This document shows positions 7,895 through 16,134 of a stretch of DNA of 34,139 nucleotides, in pieces (the stretch's first letter is position 1; each line of letters begins with the position of its first letter). Source of the stretch: CAZGRP01 sp964527995 (GTDB lineage: Bacteria; Zhuqueibacterota; Zhuqueibacteria; Oceanimicrobiales; CAZGRP01). Under the pieces are notes generated by a model that saw nothing but the letters and a program-made list of their open reading frames with translations, searched no databases and was not told where the DNA came from. The stretch spans positions 1 to 34,139 of the forward strand of contig CAZGRP010000043.1 of the NCBI GenBank assembly GCA_964527995.1, given 5' to 3'. Made by a program: the position numbers and the translations under genes.

Positions 7895-9322
7895 TCAGTA
7901 CGCCTTCGCCGCCAGCACCCTCTCCTCCGAAGGCTGGCCACACAGCAGGCATTTCCCCGACTCCGGGTGGTGCTCCAGCGGTATACAACGGATCGTCGCC
8001 TTGGTTTCCGCCTGCAAGCGCTCCTCACACTCGCGGCTGCCACACCAATGGATCCAGAAGAAGCCGGACGGATCGTCGATGCGCCGCTTGAAATCATCGT
8101 ACCTGTCGAGCCGGTAGGTATTCTTCTCGCGGAAGTCGAGCGCCCGGGCGAACAGGTCGCGCTGCATCTGCTCCAGTTGAGATGGAATGGCCCGCGCCAG
8201 CTCAGCGCCGGCCACAGTCGACTTCTGCCCGGCATCTCGACGTACCAGCACAGCCTGGCCGTTCTGTACGTCGCGAGGGCCGATCTCCACTCGTAGAGGG
8301 ATGCCACGCCGTTCCCACTCGTTGAATTTCCACCCAGGCCGGTAGTTGTCCCGGTCGTCCACCTTGAAGGAAAAGCTGCGCCAGTCGGCCGTCACCTTTT
8401 CGACATATTCCAGGACACGGGCTCGCTCTTCGTCGCCGGTCCAAATCGGCACCACTACAACCTGGGTCTGCGCCAGTTTCGGTGGCAGGACCAGACCCCG
8501 GTCATCGCCGTGAACCATGATGAGGGCACCCACCAGCCGGGTCGACACACCCCAACTCGTCGCCCAGACATACTGCAGATCGCCGCGCTCATCCTGGAAC
8601 TTCACATCGAACGCACGGGCGAAGTTCTGGCCCAGATTGTGGGACGTGCCGGCCTGCAAGGCGCGCCGGTCCTGCATCATCGCCTCGATGGTGTAGGTGC
8701 GCACGGCGCCGGCGAAGCGCTCTTTGTCGCTCTTATAACCAGCGATCACCGGCATCGCCATCCACTCCTCAGAGAACGTCCGATACACTTCCAGCATGCG
8801 GCGGGCCTCGGCCTCGGCCTCCTCCTGGGTGGCGTGAGCGGTGTGCCCTTCCTGCCACAGGAATTCAGTCGTGCGTAGAAACAGCCGCGTGCGCATCTCC
8901 CAGCGGACGACGTTGGCCCACTGGTTGATCAGCAGCGGAAGGTCACGGTACGACTGGATCCATTTCTGGTACATGGCCCAGATGATGGTTTCCGACGTCG
9001 GCCGGACCACCAGCGGCTCCTCGAGTTTCTTCCCGCCGCCGTGGGTGACCACCGCCAGCTCTGGAGCAAACCCTTCGACATGCTCAGCTTCCTTATGGAT
9101 AAAGCTCTCGGGGATGAAGAGCGGAAAGTAGGCATTGACATGGCCGGTTTGCTTGAACATATCGTCGAGCACCCGCTGCATCTTCTCCCAGATGGCATAG
9201 CCGTTCGGGCGGATCACCATGCACCCCTTCACCGGCGAGTAGTCCGCCAGCTCAGCCGCCGCGATGACATCGGTATACCAGCGCGAGTAGTCCTCGGATC
9301 GTTTCGTAATGCCCTTTGCCAT
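7895..9322 (-). CDS. proS: Prolyl-tRNA synthetase, type 3 (short archaeal/eukaryal-like form)
   Basis: 475 residues; class II aminoacyl-tRNA synthetase that charges tRNA-Pro. Motif 2 reads TRLFLRTTEFLWQEGHTAHA (about 144-163) and motif 3 includes GALIMVHGDDRGLVLPP. The start MAKGITKRSEDYSRWYTDVI is typical of ProS type 3. The INS editing domain found between motifs 2 and 3 in ordinary bacterial ProS is absent. The C-terminus carries the extra zinc domain, with CGSREC and a closing CLLCGQP. Many bacteria outside the Proteobacteria use this form. A hairpin (9346-9371) lies in the leader, and a small acidic gene precedes it under a strong promoter. Confidence 0.97.
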   Translation of the reverse strand: MAKGITKRSEDYSRWYTDVIAAAELADYSPVKGCMVIRPNGYAIWEKMQRVLDDMFKQTGHVNAYFPLFIPESFIHKEAEHVEGFAPELAVVTHGGGKKLEEPLVVRPTSETIIWAMYQKWIQSYRDLPLLINQWANVVRWEMRTRLFLRTTEFLWQEGHTAHATQEEAEAEARRMLEVYRTFSEEWMAMPVIAGYKSDKERFAGAVRTYTIEAMMQDRRALQAGTSHNLGQNFARAFDVKFQDERGDLQYVWATSWGVSTRLVGALIMVHGDDRGLVLPPKLAQTQVVVVPIWTGDEERARVLEYVEKVTADWRSFSFKVDDRDNYRPGWKFNEWERRGIPLRVEIGPRDVQNGQAVLVRRDAGQKSTVAGAELARAIPSQLEQMQRDLFARALDFREKNTYRLDRYDDFKRRIDDPSGFFWIHWCGSRECEERLQAETKATIRCIPLEHHPESGKCLLCGQPSEERVLAAKAY

Positions 9323-9345
9323 AGGTCTCCTTCACATAGAAACAT

Positions 9346-9371
9346 GATGCCCCTATGGGTATAGGGGCATC
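9346..9371. repeat. Perfect 11-bp hairpin between the small acidic gene and proS
   Basis: GATGCCCCTAT and its exact complement ATAGGGGCATC flank a GGGT loop. It lies 24-50 bases before the proS ATG and 30 bases after the stop of the small gene. No T-run follows on either strand, so it is not a standard terminator. It could attenuate or stabilise the proS message or shield the junction between the two genes. Confidence 0.7.
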
Positions 9372-9401
9372 GGGCGGTGGTTCGAGCTTTTGGATGGTCC
9401 G

Positions 9402-9623
9402 TTACTCCTCTTCCCCGTAATGCCTCCATGGCCGCGGCTGGTCGCTCCGCCCCAGGCGGCGGCGCAGCCGTTCAAAAAACTCTGGCTGCCGCTCGGTCGA
9501 GTCTTCCCAGTCCATATTCTCCGGCTCTTCGGGGTCGACGACCTCATCGTCGTAAACGTCGCCGGGAGTCTCGATCGGCAGCACCTGCTTGTGAAAGGGA
9601 TGCTTTCTCACCGGACTCTCCAT
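9402..9623 (-). CDS. Small acidic hypothetical protein upstream of proS
   Basis: 73 residues with no recognised domain. The middle is strongly acidic (DVYDDEVVDPEEPEN, then MDWEDSTE) and is followed by a basic segment (FFERLRRRLGR). There is no signal peptide or transmembrane helix. Support for the gene: GAGGG seven bases before the ATG, and a consensus TTGACA-17-TATATT promoter whose expected start of transcription falls about 30 bases upstream of the ATG. It is therefore probably the first gene of the proS transcription unit. The function is unknown. Confidence 0.65.
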   Translation of the reverse strand: MESPVRKHPFHKQVLPIETPGDVYDDEVVDPEEPENMDWEDSTERQPEFFERLRRRLGRSDQPRPWRHYGEEE

Positions 9624-9662
9624 TGTGTACCCTCATGCGCCACCTTGCCACACATTGGTCGA

Positions 9663-9691
9663 AATATAGAAAGACCTCCTAACTTTGTCAA
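9663..9691 (-). promoter_or_regulatory. Strong sigma70 promoter for the small acidic gene and proS
   Basis: Minus strand: TTGACA (9691-9686), 17-base spacer, TATATT (9668-9663). This is a near-perfect consensus, about 40 bases from the small gene's ATG. Confidence 0.85.
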
Positions 9692-9759
9692 GGAGATTCT
9701 CCCACGTCGGCGCCGGCGATCCGGCTTCGACAGCCGCCGCCAAAGCCCGATCCACCAAC

Positions 9760-9784
9760 AAAAAAGGCGGTCGATGACCGCCTT
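9760..9784 (-). terminator. Intrinsic terminator of the tRNA-Val transcript
   Basis: Minus strand: AAGGCGGTC, loop ATC, GACCGCCTT, then a run of T (the stem's AAGGCGG/CCGCCTT arms end in a six-base T tract). It lies about 28 bases after the tRNA 3' end. Confidence 0.9.
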
Positions 9785-9811
9785 CCAGCAACCAGTCAAA
9801 ATCGTATTTAG

Positions 9812-9885
9812 TGGGCGATACTGGATTCGAACCAGTGACCTCTGCGATGTGAGCGCAGCGCTCTGACCAACTGAGCTAATCGCCC
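9812..9885 (-). tRNA. tRNA-Val (anticodon CAC)
   Basis: Minus strand, 74 nucleotides. The acceptor stem GGGCGAT/ATCGCCC, D-stem GCTC/GAGC, anticodon stem CTGCG/CGCAG with loop CTCACAT (anticodon CAC, decodes GUG), five-base variable loop AGGTC, and T-stem ACTGG/CCAGT with TTCGAAT all pair fully. The discriminator base is A. The genome continues CTA, so CCA must be added by the CCA enzyme. It has its own consensus promoter and terminator and so is a single-gene unit. Confidence 0.97.
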
Positions 9886-9895
9886 ATTCGCCGAA

Positions 9896-9924
9896 AAATT
9901 AACCAACTGCAGCAACAATGTCAA
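9896..9924 (-). promoter_or_regulatory. Promoter of tRNA-Val
   Basis: Minus strand: TTGACA (9924-9919), 17-base spacer, TAATTT (9901-9896), ending 10 bases before the mature tRNA 5' end. Good spacing for a stable-RNA promoter. Confidence 0.8.
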
Positions 9925-10578
9925 GGGGAAAATCAGACGCTCGCGGAAGGGCTCGGCAGAGGGCAGGAGCAACCGGTCACCCGGAACTCCCGGAGAACCG
10001 GTCACCCCAACTCCGCCGATGAAAGGAGGCATCACACCATGCTCACCGCGTACCGCAAACGGTTGCTTGCTGAACGCGCCAGAGCAAACAGACCTTGTGG
10101 GCTGAGCACCTGCCTTGGTCCGTCCGGGCGCCTTCGCTCCGTCTTCGTTACCAGACCGTCCCTGGTCTCTCCGGACCCAGTTTCGTTGGCGCCTCGTACC
10201 GATCGTTCTCCGGTCCGCCTGTGGTCAGAAGGCCGGCTTCAGCCCACGCGCGGTGTTATATCAAATACGATGCCAAAGGCTCGGGGTCGATGTCGATTTT
10301 TTTGCATGGGGATAGCTGTCTGTTATTACGAAAGTTCCATACATGCGCACAGCAGCGCGCCCACCCCCTTGACCTTGTGAGTCGATACGGATAGCTCAAA
10401 TCGAAAAGATCAAGGTTTCAAAATGAAACCCCTGACAGAGGAGGCCGGCACGGCTATGGGTTTGTGCGCTTCTCGGATGCTTGACAGCAACCGTGCCCCG
10501 GCACCTGTCGGCTGTACGGCCCTGGATTATGGCGGCGGGTCGAACCTCGAGCTCCCGAGGGGTGGGACAGAAGCCTTG
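9925..10578. other. Intergenic stretch without a recognisable gene
   Basis: About 650 bases between the tRNA promoter and the end of the GH3 gene. On the plus strand AAAGGAGG (10022-10029) stands nine bases before an ATG at 10039 that opens a 113-codon frame. The product (MLTAYRKRLLAERARA...) has no recognisable fold and an odd Ser/Arg/Pro-rich composition, so it may be a decayed gene or chance. A 7-bp hairpin, GGTTTCA-AAA-TGAAACC, lies at 10414-10430. A long-range inverted repeat is listed separately. No tRNA, SRP RNA or RNase P RNA motifs were seen. Confidence 0.5.
10097..10247. repeat. 9-bp inverted repeat enclosing a structured-looking 133-base segment
   Basis: GTGGGCTGA (10097-10105) and its exact complement TCAGCCCAC (10239-10247) could close a multi-branch structure. 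Inside are two copies of the palindrome GGCGCC and an imperfect local hairpin, CTGGTC/GACCCAG. This could be a structured non-coding RNA of unknown class or a mobile-element relic. The evidence is pairing only. Confidence 0.3.
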
Positions 10579-13425
10579 TTATCGACGGTCTAGCAAAGCC
10601 CTCATGACCGCGTCGTGCACTTTGGGCCGGACCTCACGGATCTTGATGTTCTGTCGCGTCGGATGAACACGATTGGTCAAGAAGACCACGAACAGTCGGC
10701 GTTTCCGGTCGACCCACACCGAAGTGCCTGTGAACCCAGTATGGCCAAAACTCTCCTTCGAAAAAAAACGACCGCTGGAGCTTGGTGGCGACGGTGTATC
10801 CCAGCCGAGGGCCCGGCTGCTGCCCTGCACCAGGTTGGCGCGCTCGACGAACAACGAAACCGTGGCCGGCTTCACGATCCGTGTGTCACCATAGGCACCC
10901 CCATTGAGAAGTGTCTGCAGCAGGATGGCAAGGTCGCGCGCAGTGCTGAACAAACCAGCGTGGCCGGCCACGCCGCCCAAGGCGTAGGCGTTCTCGTCGT
11001 GGACCTCGCCGCGCACCAACCTCCCTCTCCACTGATCAAACTCCGTGGGCGGGATGCGGTCGATGACACGCTGCGGCGGATTAAAGTAAGTATCATCCAT
11101 CCCCAGAGGCTCGAAGATCTCATCGGCGCAGAACCGATCGAACGGCTTGCCAGAGATCGCTTCGACCACCTTTGCCATCAACATCATGCCGATATCGCTG
11201 TAGACCGACTGCGTGCCCGGTTCATACTCCAGTGGCGTGGCGTAAATGGCGTCCCAAATCTCTTCGGGCGATCGGTACTCGAGGAAGAACCGCTTGAAAG
11301 GTGGTAGCCCCGATGTGTGGGTAAGTAGATTCCGAATTGTAACCGGATCGCGGCCTTCCCCAGTGAAGCGCGGCAAATAACGATGCACCGGTGCATCGAG
11401 GTCGAGCTGGCCGCGATCGTAAAGAATCATGGCCGCGGTGGTGGTGGCGACCACTTTGGTGACGGAAGCTAGGTCGAAAATGGCGTTCGTCCTCATCGGC
11501 GGGGCGGAGCTGCCGTACCACATACGGCCGTAGGCCTTCTCCCACACGATTTTGCCATCCCTGGCCACCAACAGCACGGCACCGGGAAAGGCTGAATCCG
11601 CCAGCGCGGAGTCCATCACCGCATCCACCTGCAGCAGCTTCTCGGAGTCAAATCCCGCTTCCTCCGGCAGTCCTCTACGAAGCACAATCGCGGTCTCCTT
11701 CTTGGGTCTGGCCCACGGCCGAGATGATGCCTTCAGCCTGAGCCCGTAGCCAGCCGGGTAGTCGGCGGAAAGCGATACCGGCAGTCGGCCTGTGATGTCG
11801 ATCTCCCCGAACAAAGCCTGGGCAGCAGCCACCTGACTGACTTCGGCGGATCCATATGCGCACAGATAGACGGGCAGGTGCGGCATCTGCTGCAGCACAT
11901 AGGGACTGCCAAAGGAGACGACCACCAGGCGATGCCCCTCGGCGGCCAGCGTGTCGAGGGCAGCGGCCAGTGGCTCCGGCAGAGCCAGCCGCCGCGTGCC
12001 GGCGTGCACCCGCACATCGAGTCCGAGGACGAGCACATCTGCGTCCTCGACACGGTGCAGTGCGGCCAGAGCTGCATCCGCCGGCTCCGTCACTGGCGCA
12101 GTCGCCACCTCGATATCGGGGATGCGGCGGCGAAGTTCCCTGAGAAAAATCGGCTTCATCGGGCGGATCGAGCTGCTGAGCAGCAGTGCGGCAACACGGG
12201 TCTGTGGCGGCAGCGCAAGCGGCAGCAACCCACCATCGTTTTTCACCAGGGTGATCGATCGCTGCGCCACCTTCACAGCGGTCTTCTTAAAACTCGGCCG
12301 CCCGACCGTCCGGAATGCCCAGGATGAGCTGACCGCACTCTCGCGCTGAAGACCAAGTCGTTCCTTGAGCCTCAAAATCCGGCGAACCGACGCGTCGATA
12401 CGCGATTGGGGCAGAGTGCCGTCCTCCACTTTCCGCCGCAGGGTGGCAATAACCTGCTCGACCGACGGCGGCGACAGCAGGACGTCGGCGCCTGCCAGCA
12501 CCGCCTGTACAGCAGCGAAACGGTCGGTGAAATTCTTGCGAACAGCAGCCATTCCGAGGGCGTCGGTGATGATGACCCCTGAAAAACCTAGCTTGCCGCG
12601 CAGCAGGCGGGTGAGCACATTGGAGGACAGCGTCGAGGGCAGGTAGGCGCCTTCGGCGATTTGCGGTAGGGCGATATGAGCACTCATAACCAGGTCCACG
12701 CCGGCGTCGATTGCTCTGCGAAAAGGCACCAGCTCGACGGCCGCCAGAGAATCGAGTGACCGTGGGATGACGGGTAGATCGAGATGCGAATCGGTGCCGG
12801 TGTCCCCGTGGCCTGGGAAATGCTTCGCCGTGGTCAACAGTCCGCCTTCGCGGCAACCTTCGATGAAAGCGGCACCCAGTGCAGCGACCTTTTCAGGATC
12901 CTCGCCGTAGGAGCGGGTATTGATGATCGGGTTCTGCGGGTTGCTGTTCACGTCGAGCACGGGAGCGAAAGTGATGTGAATGCCGATGGCTCTTGCCTCT
13001 TGGGCCGTGATCTTACCGAGCTCCCGCGCGAAAGCTGTAGAACCCGTCGCCCCGACAGCCATATTCGAAGGGAACTCCGTAGCACCGTCGAACCGGGCGC
13101 CGACCCCCTGTTCGAAGTCGGCATCGAAGAGCAGGGGAACCTTCGCCAGCCGCTGCAGGCGGTTGGTCGCGGCGATGGCGGCGTAGACGTCGCCACCATA
13201 GAGGTGGAGCCCGCCGATGTGCTCGTCGCGCACCAGATGCACCAGCCAGCGCCACTCCGGGGTGTCCTCTTGCATGAAGCCGGCTTGAAACGTCGTGAAG
13301 ACCATCTGCCCCAACTTTTCGTCCAGCGACATGCGCCGCAAGGTCTGATCGACCCAGGACGGGCCGCCCGCCGGCAGTGACTTCCAGCCGCCCAGGAGCA
13401 TCAGCACCGTAACCAGGCAGGCCAT
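10579..13425 (-). CDS. Secreted GH3 beta-N-acetylhexosaminidase (NagZ-type) fused to a serine beta-lactamase-like domain
   Basis: About 948 residues. Signal peptide at residues 1-20 (MACLVTVLMLLGGWKSLPAG). The GH3 domain at about 25-350 carries the NagZ signature KHFPGHGDTGTDSH (201-214, including the His of the acid/base dyad) and the nucleophile Asp in ITDALGM (288). A GH3 C-terminal-like domain covers about 370-560. A class C beta-lactamase/serine-hydrolase domain runs from about 590 to the end, with SVTK (Ser654, Lys657), YSD (Tyr742) and HTG (His895). NagZ releases GlcNAc from muropeptides; the second domain is probably an esterase or D-Ala peptidase rather than a resistance enzyme. The same fusion is known in Bacteroidetes-group bacteria. 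Start: the ATG at 13425 has GGGAG just upstream and lies one base after the GNAT stop; an in-frame extension to 13476 would bury the signal peptide. Confidence 0.93.
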   Translation of the reverse strand: MACLVTVLMLLGGWKSLPAGGPSWVDQTLRRMSLDEKLGQMVFTTFQAGFMQEDTPEWRWLVHLVRDEHIGGLHLYGGDVYAAIAATNRLQRLAKVPLLFDADFEQGVGARFDGATEFPSNMAVGATGSTAFARELGKITAQEARAIGIHITFAPVLDVNSNPQNPIINTRSYGEDPEKVAALGAAFIEGCREGGLLTTAKHFPGHGDTGTDSHLDLPVIPRSLDSLAAVELVPFRRAIDAGVDLVMSAHIALPQIAEGAYLPSTLSSNVLTRLLRGKLGFSGVIITDALGMAAVRKNFTDRFAAVQAVLAGADVLLSPPSVEQVIATLRRKVEDGTLPQSRIDASVRRILRLKERLGLQRESAVSSSWAFRTVGRPSFKKTAVKVAQRSITLVKNDGGLLPLALPPQTRVAALLLSSSIRPMKPIFLRELRRRIPDIEVATAPVTEPADAALAALHRVEDADVLVLGLDVRVHAGTRRLALPEPLAAALDTLAAEGHRLVVVSFGSPYVLQQMPHLPVYLCAYGSAEVSQVAAAQALFGEIDITGRLPVSLSADYPAGYGLRLKASSRPWARPKKETAIVLRRGLPEEAGFDSEKLLQVDAVMDSALADSAFPGAVLLVARDGKIVWEKAYGRMWYGSSAPPMRTNAIFDLASVTKVVATTTAAMILYDRGQLDLDAPVHRYLPRFTGEGRDPVTIRNLLTHTSGLPPFKRFFLEYRSPEEIWDAIYATPLEYEPGTQSVYSDIGMMLMAKVVEAISGKPFDRFCADEIFEPLGMDDTYFNPPQRVIDRIPPTEFDQWRGRLVRGEVHDENAYALGGVAGHAGLFSTARDLAILLQTLLNGGAYGDTRIVKPATVSLFVERANLVQGSSRALGWDTPSPPSSSGRFFSKESFGHTGFTGTSVWVDRKRRLFVVFLTNRVHPTRQNIKIREVRPKVHDAVMRALLDRR

Positions 13426-13426
13426 T

Positions 13427-14392
13427 CTACTCCCATTTGCTGAAGTGGACCGTCTCTGGCTCATCTCTCTCTCCATACCCGTTCAGCACCATTCGCAGAT
13501 CCGTGTAGACAACTCTGAATCCTGTCTCCAGCAGTAGCCGGAGAGCCCGACTACATCTCGTCGGCACGCGTATGGCAAGCCCTCGCAAGAATTCCTCCCT
13601 GGCCCATCTCTCCAGAGCGCAAGTCAGAAGGCGCAAGTCTTCGAGCGGTCGCCCGGGACGCACGGCAAGCACAAACACCTTGAGAAACGAACGCTCTTCT
13701 GTGTCCGTGTAGGGCTCAGTGTGCGCCAACGCCATGGCAATCGCCTCGTCGCCCTCGAACAGCAGAAGCGCATCTCCATAGCTGTGCCGGATGATCAGCT
13801 CCGCCTCGCTGCGATAATCGACTCCCGGACACACGGCATCGCCGATGGACCTGATGGTTGCCAGCAGTGCCGGTATCTCCGCCTCCGCGGCACGCCCCAG
13901 GCGAACCGCCCTGTATCCAGAAGGCAGAGCGCCGGCATCCTCCGACAGTTCACGCACCACATCCGTAACCAGTTGACTACTTTCAAACCCTAGTTTACTG
14001 TAGAACCCGATGTTGTAATTCGACCGCGGGTCGGTCTCGAGACCGAGGGTGTGGACGCCCGCGGCGCGCAGGCGACGGATCACTTCTCGGACCAACTCTT
14101 TGCCGATCCCCTTGCCGGCCTCCTCCGGATCCACGCCGAGAGGTCCGAACCAGCCGACGCGTCCCCAGCGGCGTGTGAATACGAAAGCAACAATCCGGCG
14201 ACCCTTCTCAACGACATAGGATCCCTGCGGGTTGGCCTCCAGGTACATGCGCAGAAAGCCGAGCCGGCAAGCCGGTACTTGCCATTCGGAGTAGCCATCG
14301 CGCCGGCGGGCCTGCGAAAAGGCTCTGGAGAGAAGCAGCCCCACCTGGCCCAAGTCCGACGAACGCATTGCGCGCAGTGAAGGGGAATCCAT
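13427..14392 (-). CDS. Double GNAT-domain acetyltransferase
   Basis: About 321 residues from the ATG at 14392. The N-terminal GNAT domain (residues about 5-140) shows the acetyl-CoA loop region GVDPEEAGKGIGKELVREVI (the Q/RxxGxG/A element appears as EAGKGIG) and the later FYSKLGFE element. The C-terminal half (about 160-320) looks like a second, degenerate GNAT fold: it has a GDALLLFEGDEAIAMALAH strand pair and ends RALRLLLETGFRVVYTDLRM. GNAT enzymes move an acetyl group to an amine; the substrate is unknown. The open frame extends to a GTG at 14533, but that part overlaps the upstream gene and is not needed for the fold. It ends one base before the GH3 gene, which implies cotranslation. Confidence 0.85.
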   Translation of the reverse strand: MDSPSLRAMRSSDLGQVGLLLSRAFSQARRRDGYSEWQVPACRLGFLRMYLEANPQGSYVVEKGRRIVAFVFTRRWGRVGWFGPLGVDPEEAGKGIGKELVREVIRRLRAAGVHTLGLETDPRSNYNIGFYSKLGFESSQLVTDVVRELSEDAGALPSGYRAVRLGRAAEAEIPALLATIRSIGDAVCPGVDYRSEAELIIRHSYGDALLLFEGDEAIAMALAHTEPYTDTEERSFLKVFVLAVRPGRPLEDLRLLTCALERWAREEFLRGLAIRVPTRCSRALRLLLETGFRVVYTDLRMVLNGYGERDEPETVHFSKWE

Positions 14393-14507
14393 TTTCAGTC
14401 TACCGATTCGCGGGCCCACGCGTAGCCCTGCACCTGCTGGCGCTTCGGCCTCTGCCGACCACGGGATGTCCGCGAGAGAACCTGCTTCCGGAGATCCACA
14501 AGCGACG

Positions 14508-14864
14508 CTACCGTTGAGGCTTTGAAAGGACACCCTTGTGATAGAAATAGGGCACCAGCCCGGCCGCGCCGAAAGGCAGAGTCACAAGGCTGATAGGGAG
14601 CAGCCAACGGGCGTAGCGATCCGGATCGCGGCCAAAAAGCACGCCCGCGGCAATGAGACCGAGGGCCAGAACGACGGCCAGTCCGCCCCAGAACGGACTC
14701 TGGGTGGCACAGTAGCCCCAGCAAGCAAAGCTGCTGTCCAGGTCCGTAATGCTCATTGGACTTGGCGTCCACCAGACGGCGCAGTAGCCCACGCATGCGA
14801 TGATGCCAGCTCCGGCAGCCACGGGCAGCAGAGCCACGATACGGGCCGTGGTAAGTCGACTCAT
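14508..14864 (-). CDS. Small integral membrane protein, unknown function
   Basis: 118 residues from the ATG at 14864 (a GTG at 14891 is an alternative). Three hydrophobic segments are visible: about residues 8-32 (VALLPVAAGAGIIACVGYCA), 58-80 (GGLAVVLALGLIAAGVLFG) and 85-108 (LLPISLVTLPFGAAGLVPYF). Four cysteines lie in or near the first loop (CVGYC and CWGYC), an unusual paired pattern. No family was recognised. It sits between the epimerase and the GNAT gene in the same direction. The ribosome-binding site is weak. Confidence 0.6.
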   Translation of the reverse strand: MSRLTTARIVALLPVAAGAGIIACVGYCAVWWTPSPMSITDLDSSFACWGYCATQSPFWGGLAVVLALGLIAAGVLFGRDPDRYARWLLPISLVTLPFGAAGLVPYFYHKGVLSKPQR

Positions 14865-14980
14865 ATCAAAATACCCACTTTGGAATCCCACCGGAAGACC
14901 ATGGGCAATTCGAAGGTACCCAAAATCTCTTAGGGGTTGCGCAGAAGGACGACGACCTCACTCTTGCAGGGCCGCCCCAC

Positions 14981-16000
14981 TCATCGCACCGGCTCGGCGC
15001 CCAAACCCGCCCTGTCAGGCAGCAGCAGCCTGCCGTTCTCGACACCGACGCCGCGGTACGGGTCCTCGGCAAGCAACAGGTTGCCGTCGAGGTCGGCCCA
15101 GTCCACCAGGGGCGACAGATGCGCCGCTGCGGTGATTGCCAGGGACGACTCGACCATACAGCCGAGCATGATCTTCAGCCCCAGAGCTCGGGCGACATGG
15201 ATCATGCGCACGGCTTCCTGCACGCCGCCGCTCTTCATCAGCTTGATGTTGATGCCGTCAAACAGGCCGACCAGCGCCGGGATATCGGCGGCTGTCTTCA
15301 CATTCTCGTCGGCGATGATGGGCAACGAGACCCGCTCTCTCACCCAGCGCAGGTCGCCGACTGCATCGGCCGGCAGCGGCTGTTCGACGAACTCGACGTT
15401 CTGCGGCGCCAGCCAGTTGATCTTCTCCACGGCCTCCTCCCTGCTGCGCCACCCTTCATTGGCATCGACGCGCACCACCTTGTCGGTGACCGAACGCACC
15501 GTGGCCATGATCTCCTCGTCGTTGCCGCCGCCGAGTTTGATCTTGAGGATCGGGAACTCAGCCGCCGCCTCGATCTTGCGCCGCAACACCTCCGGCGTAT
15601 CCATGCCGATGGAGAGACTGGTAACCGGCGTACTCTGAGGATCGAGGCCGTAGAAGCGATACAGCGGCACGCCCAGGCGTTGTGTCACCCAGTCCATGAG
15701 TGCCAGGTCGAGGGCACATTTGGCCGCAGTCTGCCCTTCGCGGAGCATGTCGAGCCGGGCACGAAGATCACAGAACCCCCAGGGATCGGCATCGGCCATC
15801 AGCGGCCGGGCGGCCTCGATCATCTCCAGAGTCGATTCAACGCTTTCGCCATAGCGGGCGCTGGGGGCCGCCTCGCCACGGCCGACCACGCCATCCGCTT
15901 CCAGCTCCACAAACACATTCTCCTTCGTCGTGGTCGTTCCGCGCGAGATCGTCCACTTCTCCCGAAGCTTCAGTTGTGATGTGGTCACCGAGAGGTTCAT
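14981..16000 (-). CDS. L-Ala-D/L-Glu (dipeptide) epimerase, enolase superfamily
   Basis: 339 residues, cytoplasmic. The muconate-lactonizing-type barrel is complete: KIKLG (catalytic Lys pair, 153/155), metal ligands Asp179 (VDANEGW), Glu206 (EQPL) and Asp231 (DEN), the second Lys in NIKLMKSGG (about 253-256), and the C-terminal DxD in WADLDGNLLL (303-305), which in Ala-Glu epimerases binds the dipeptide amino group. These enzymes convert L-Ala-D-Glu from murein peptides to L-Ala-L-Glu so it can be degraded. The substrate assignment rests on the DxD motif and the NagZ-like neighbour; other dipeptides are possible. GGAG lies seven bases before the ATG. Confidence 0.9.
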   Translation of the reverse strand: MNLSVTTSQLKLREKWTISRGTTTTKENVFVELEADGVVGRGEAAPSARYGESVESTLEMIEAARPLMADADPWGFCDLRARLDMLREGQTAAKCALDLALMDWVTQRLGVPLYRFYGLDPQSTPVTSLSIGMDTPEVLRRKIEAAAEFPILKIKLGGGNDEEIMATVRSVTDKVVRVDANEGWRSREEAVEKINWLAPQNVEFVEQPLPADAVGDLRWVRERVSLPIIADENVKTAADIPALVGLFDGINIKLMKSGGVQEAVRMIHVARALGLKIMLGCMVESSLAITAAAHLSPLVDWADLDGNLLLAEDPYRGVGVENGRLLLPDRAGLGAEPVR

Positions 16001-16134
16001 CCATGCGCTCCGCTGTTTGGGTGTCGAGTGTTTGGCGTGGAGTGTTGCGCGCTGGACGGCACCCCCCTGCCCTCACTCCAACTCTACGCTCTCCGCTCCA
16101 GACCATGTCACCCCATTTTCCAGGGCAGGCCCTC

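Noticed and set aside
9808..10035. 75-codon minus-strand frame
   Set aside because: It runs through the complete tRNA-Val gene and its promoter.
16001..16134. Promoter or gene between the epimerase and the symporter
   Set aside because: Only decayed 'ACTCCACGC'-like simple repeats were seen; no -35/-10 pair.
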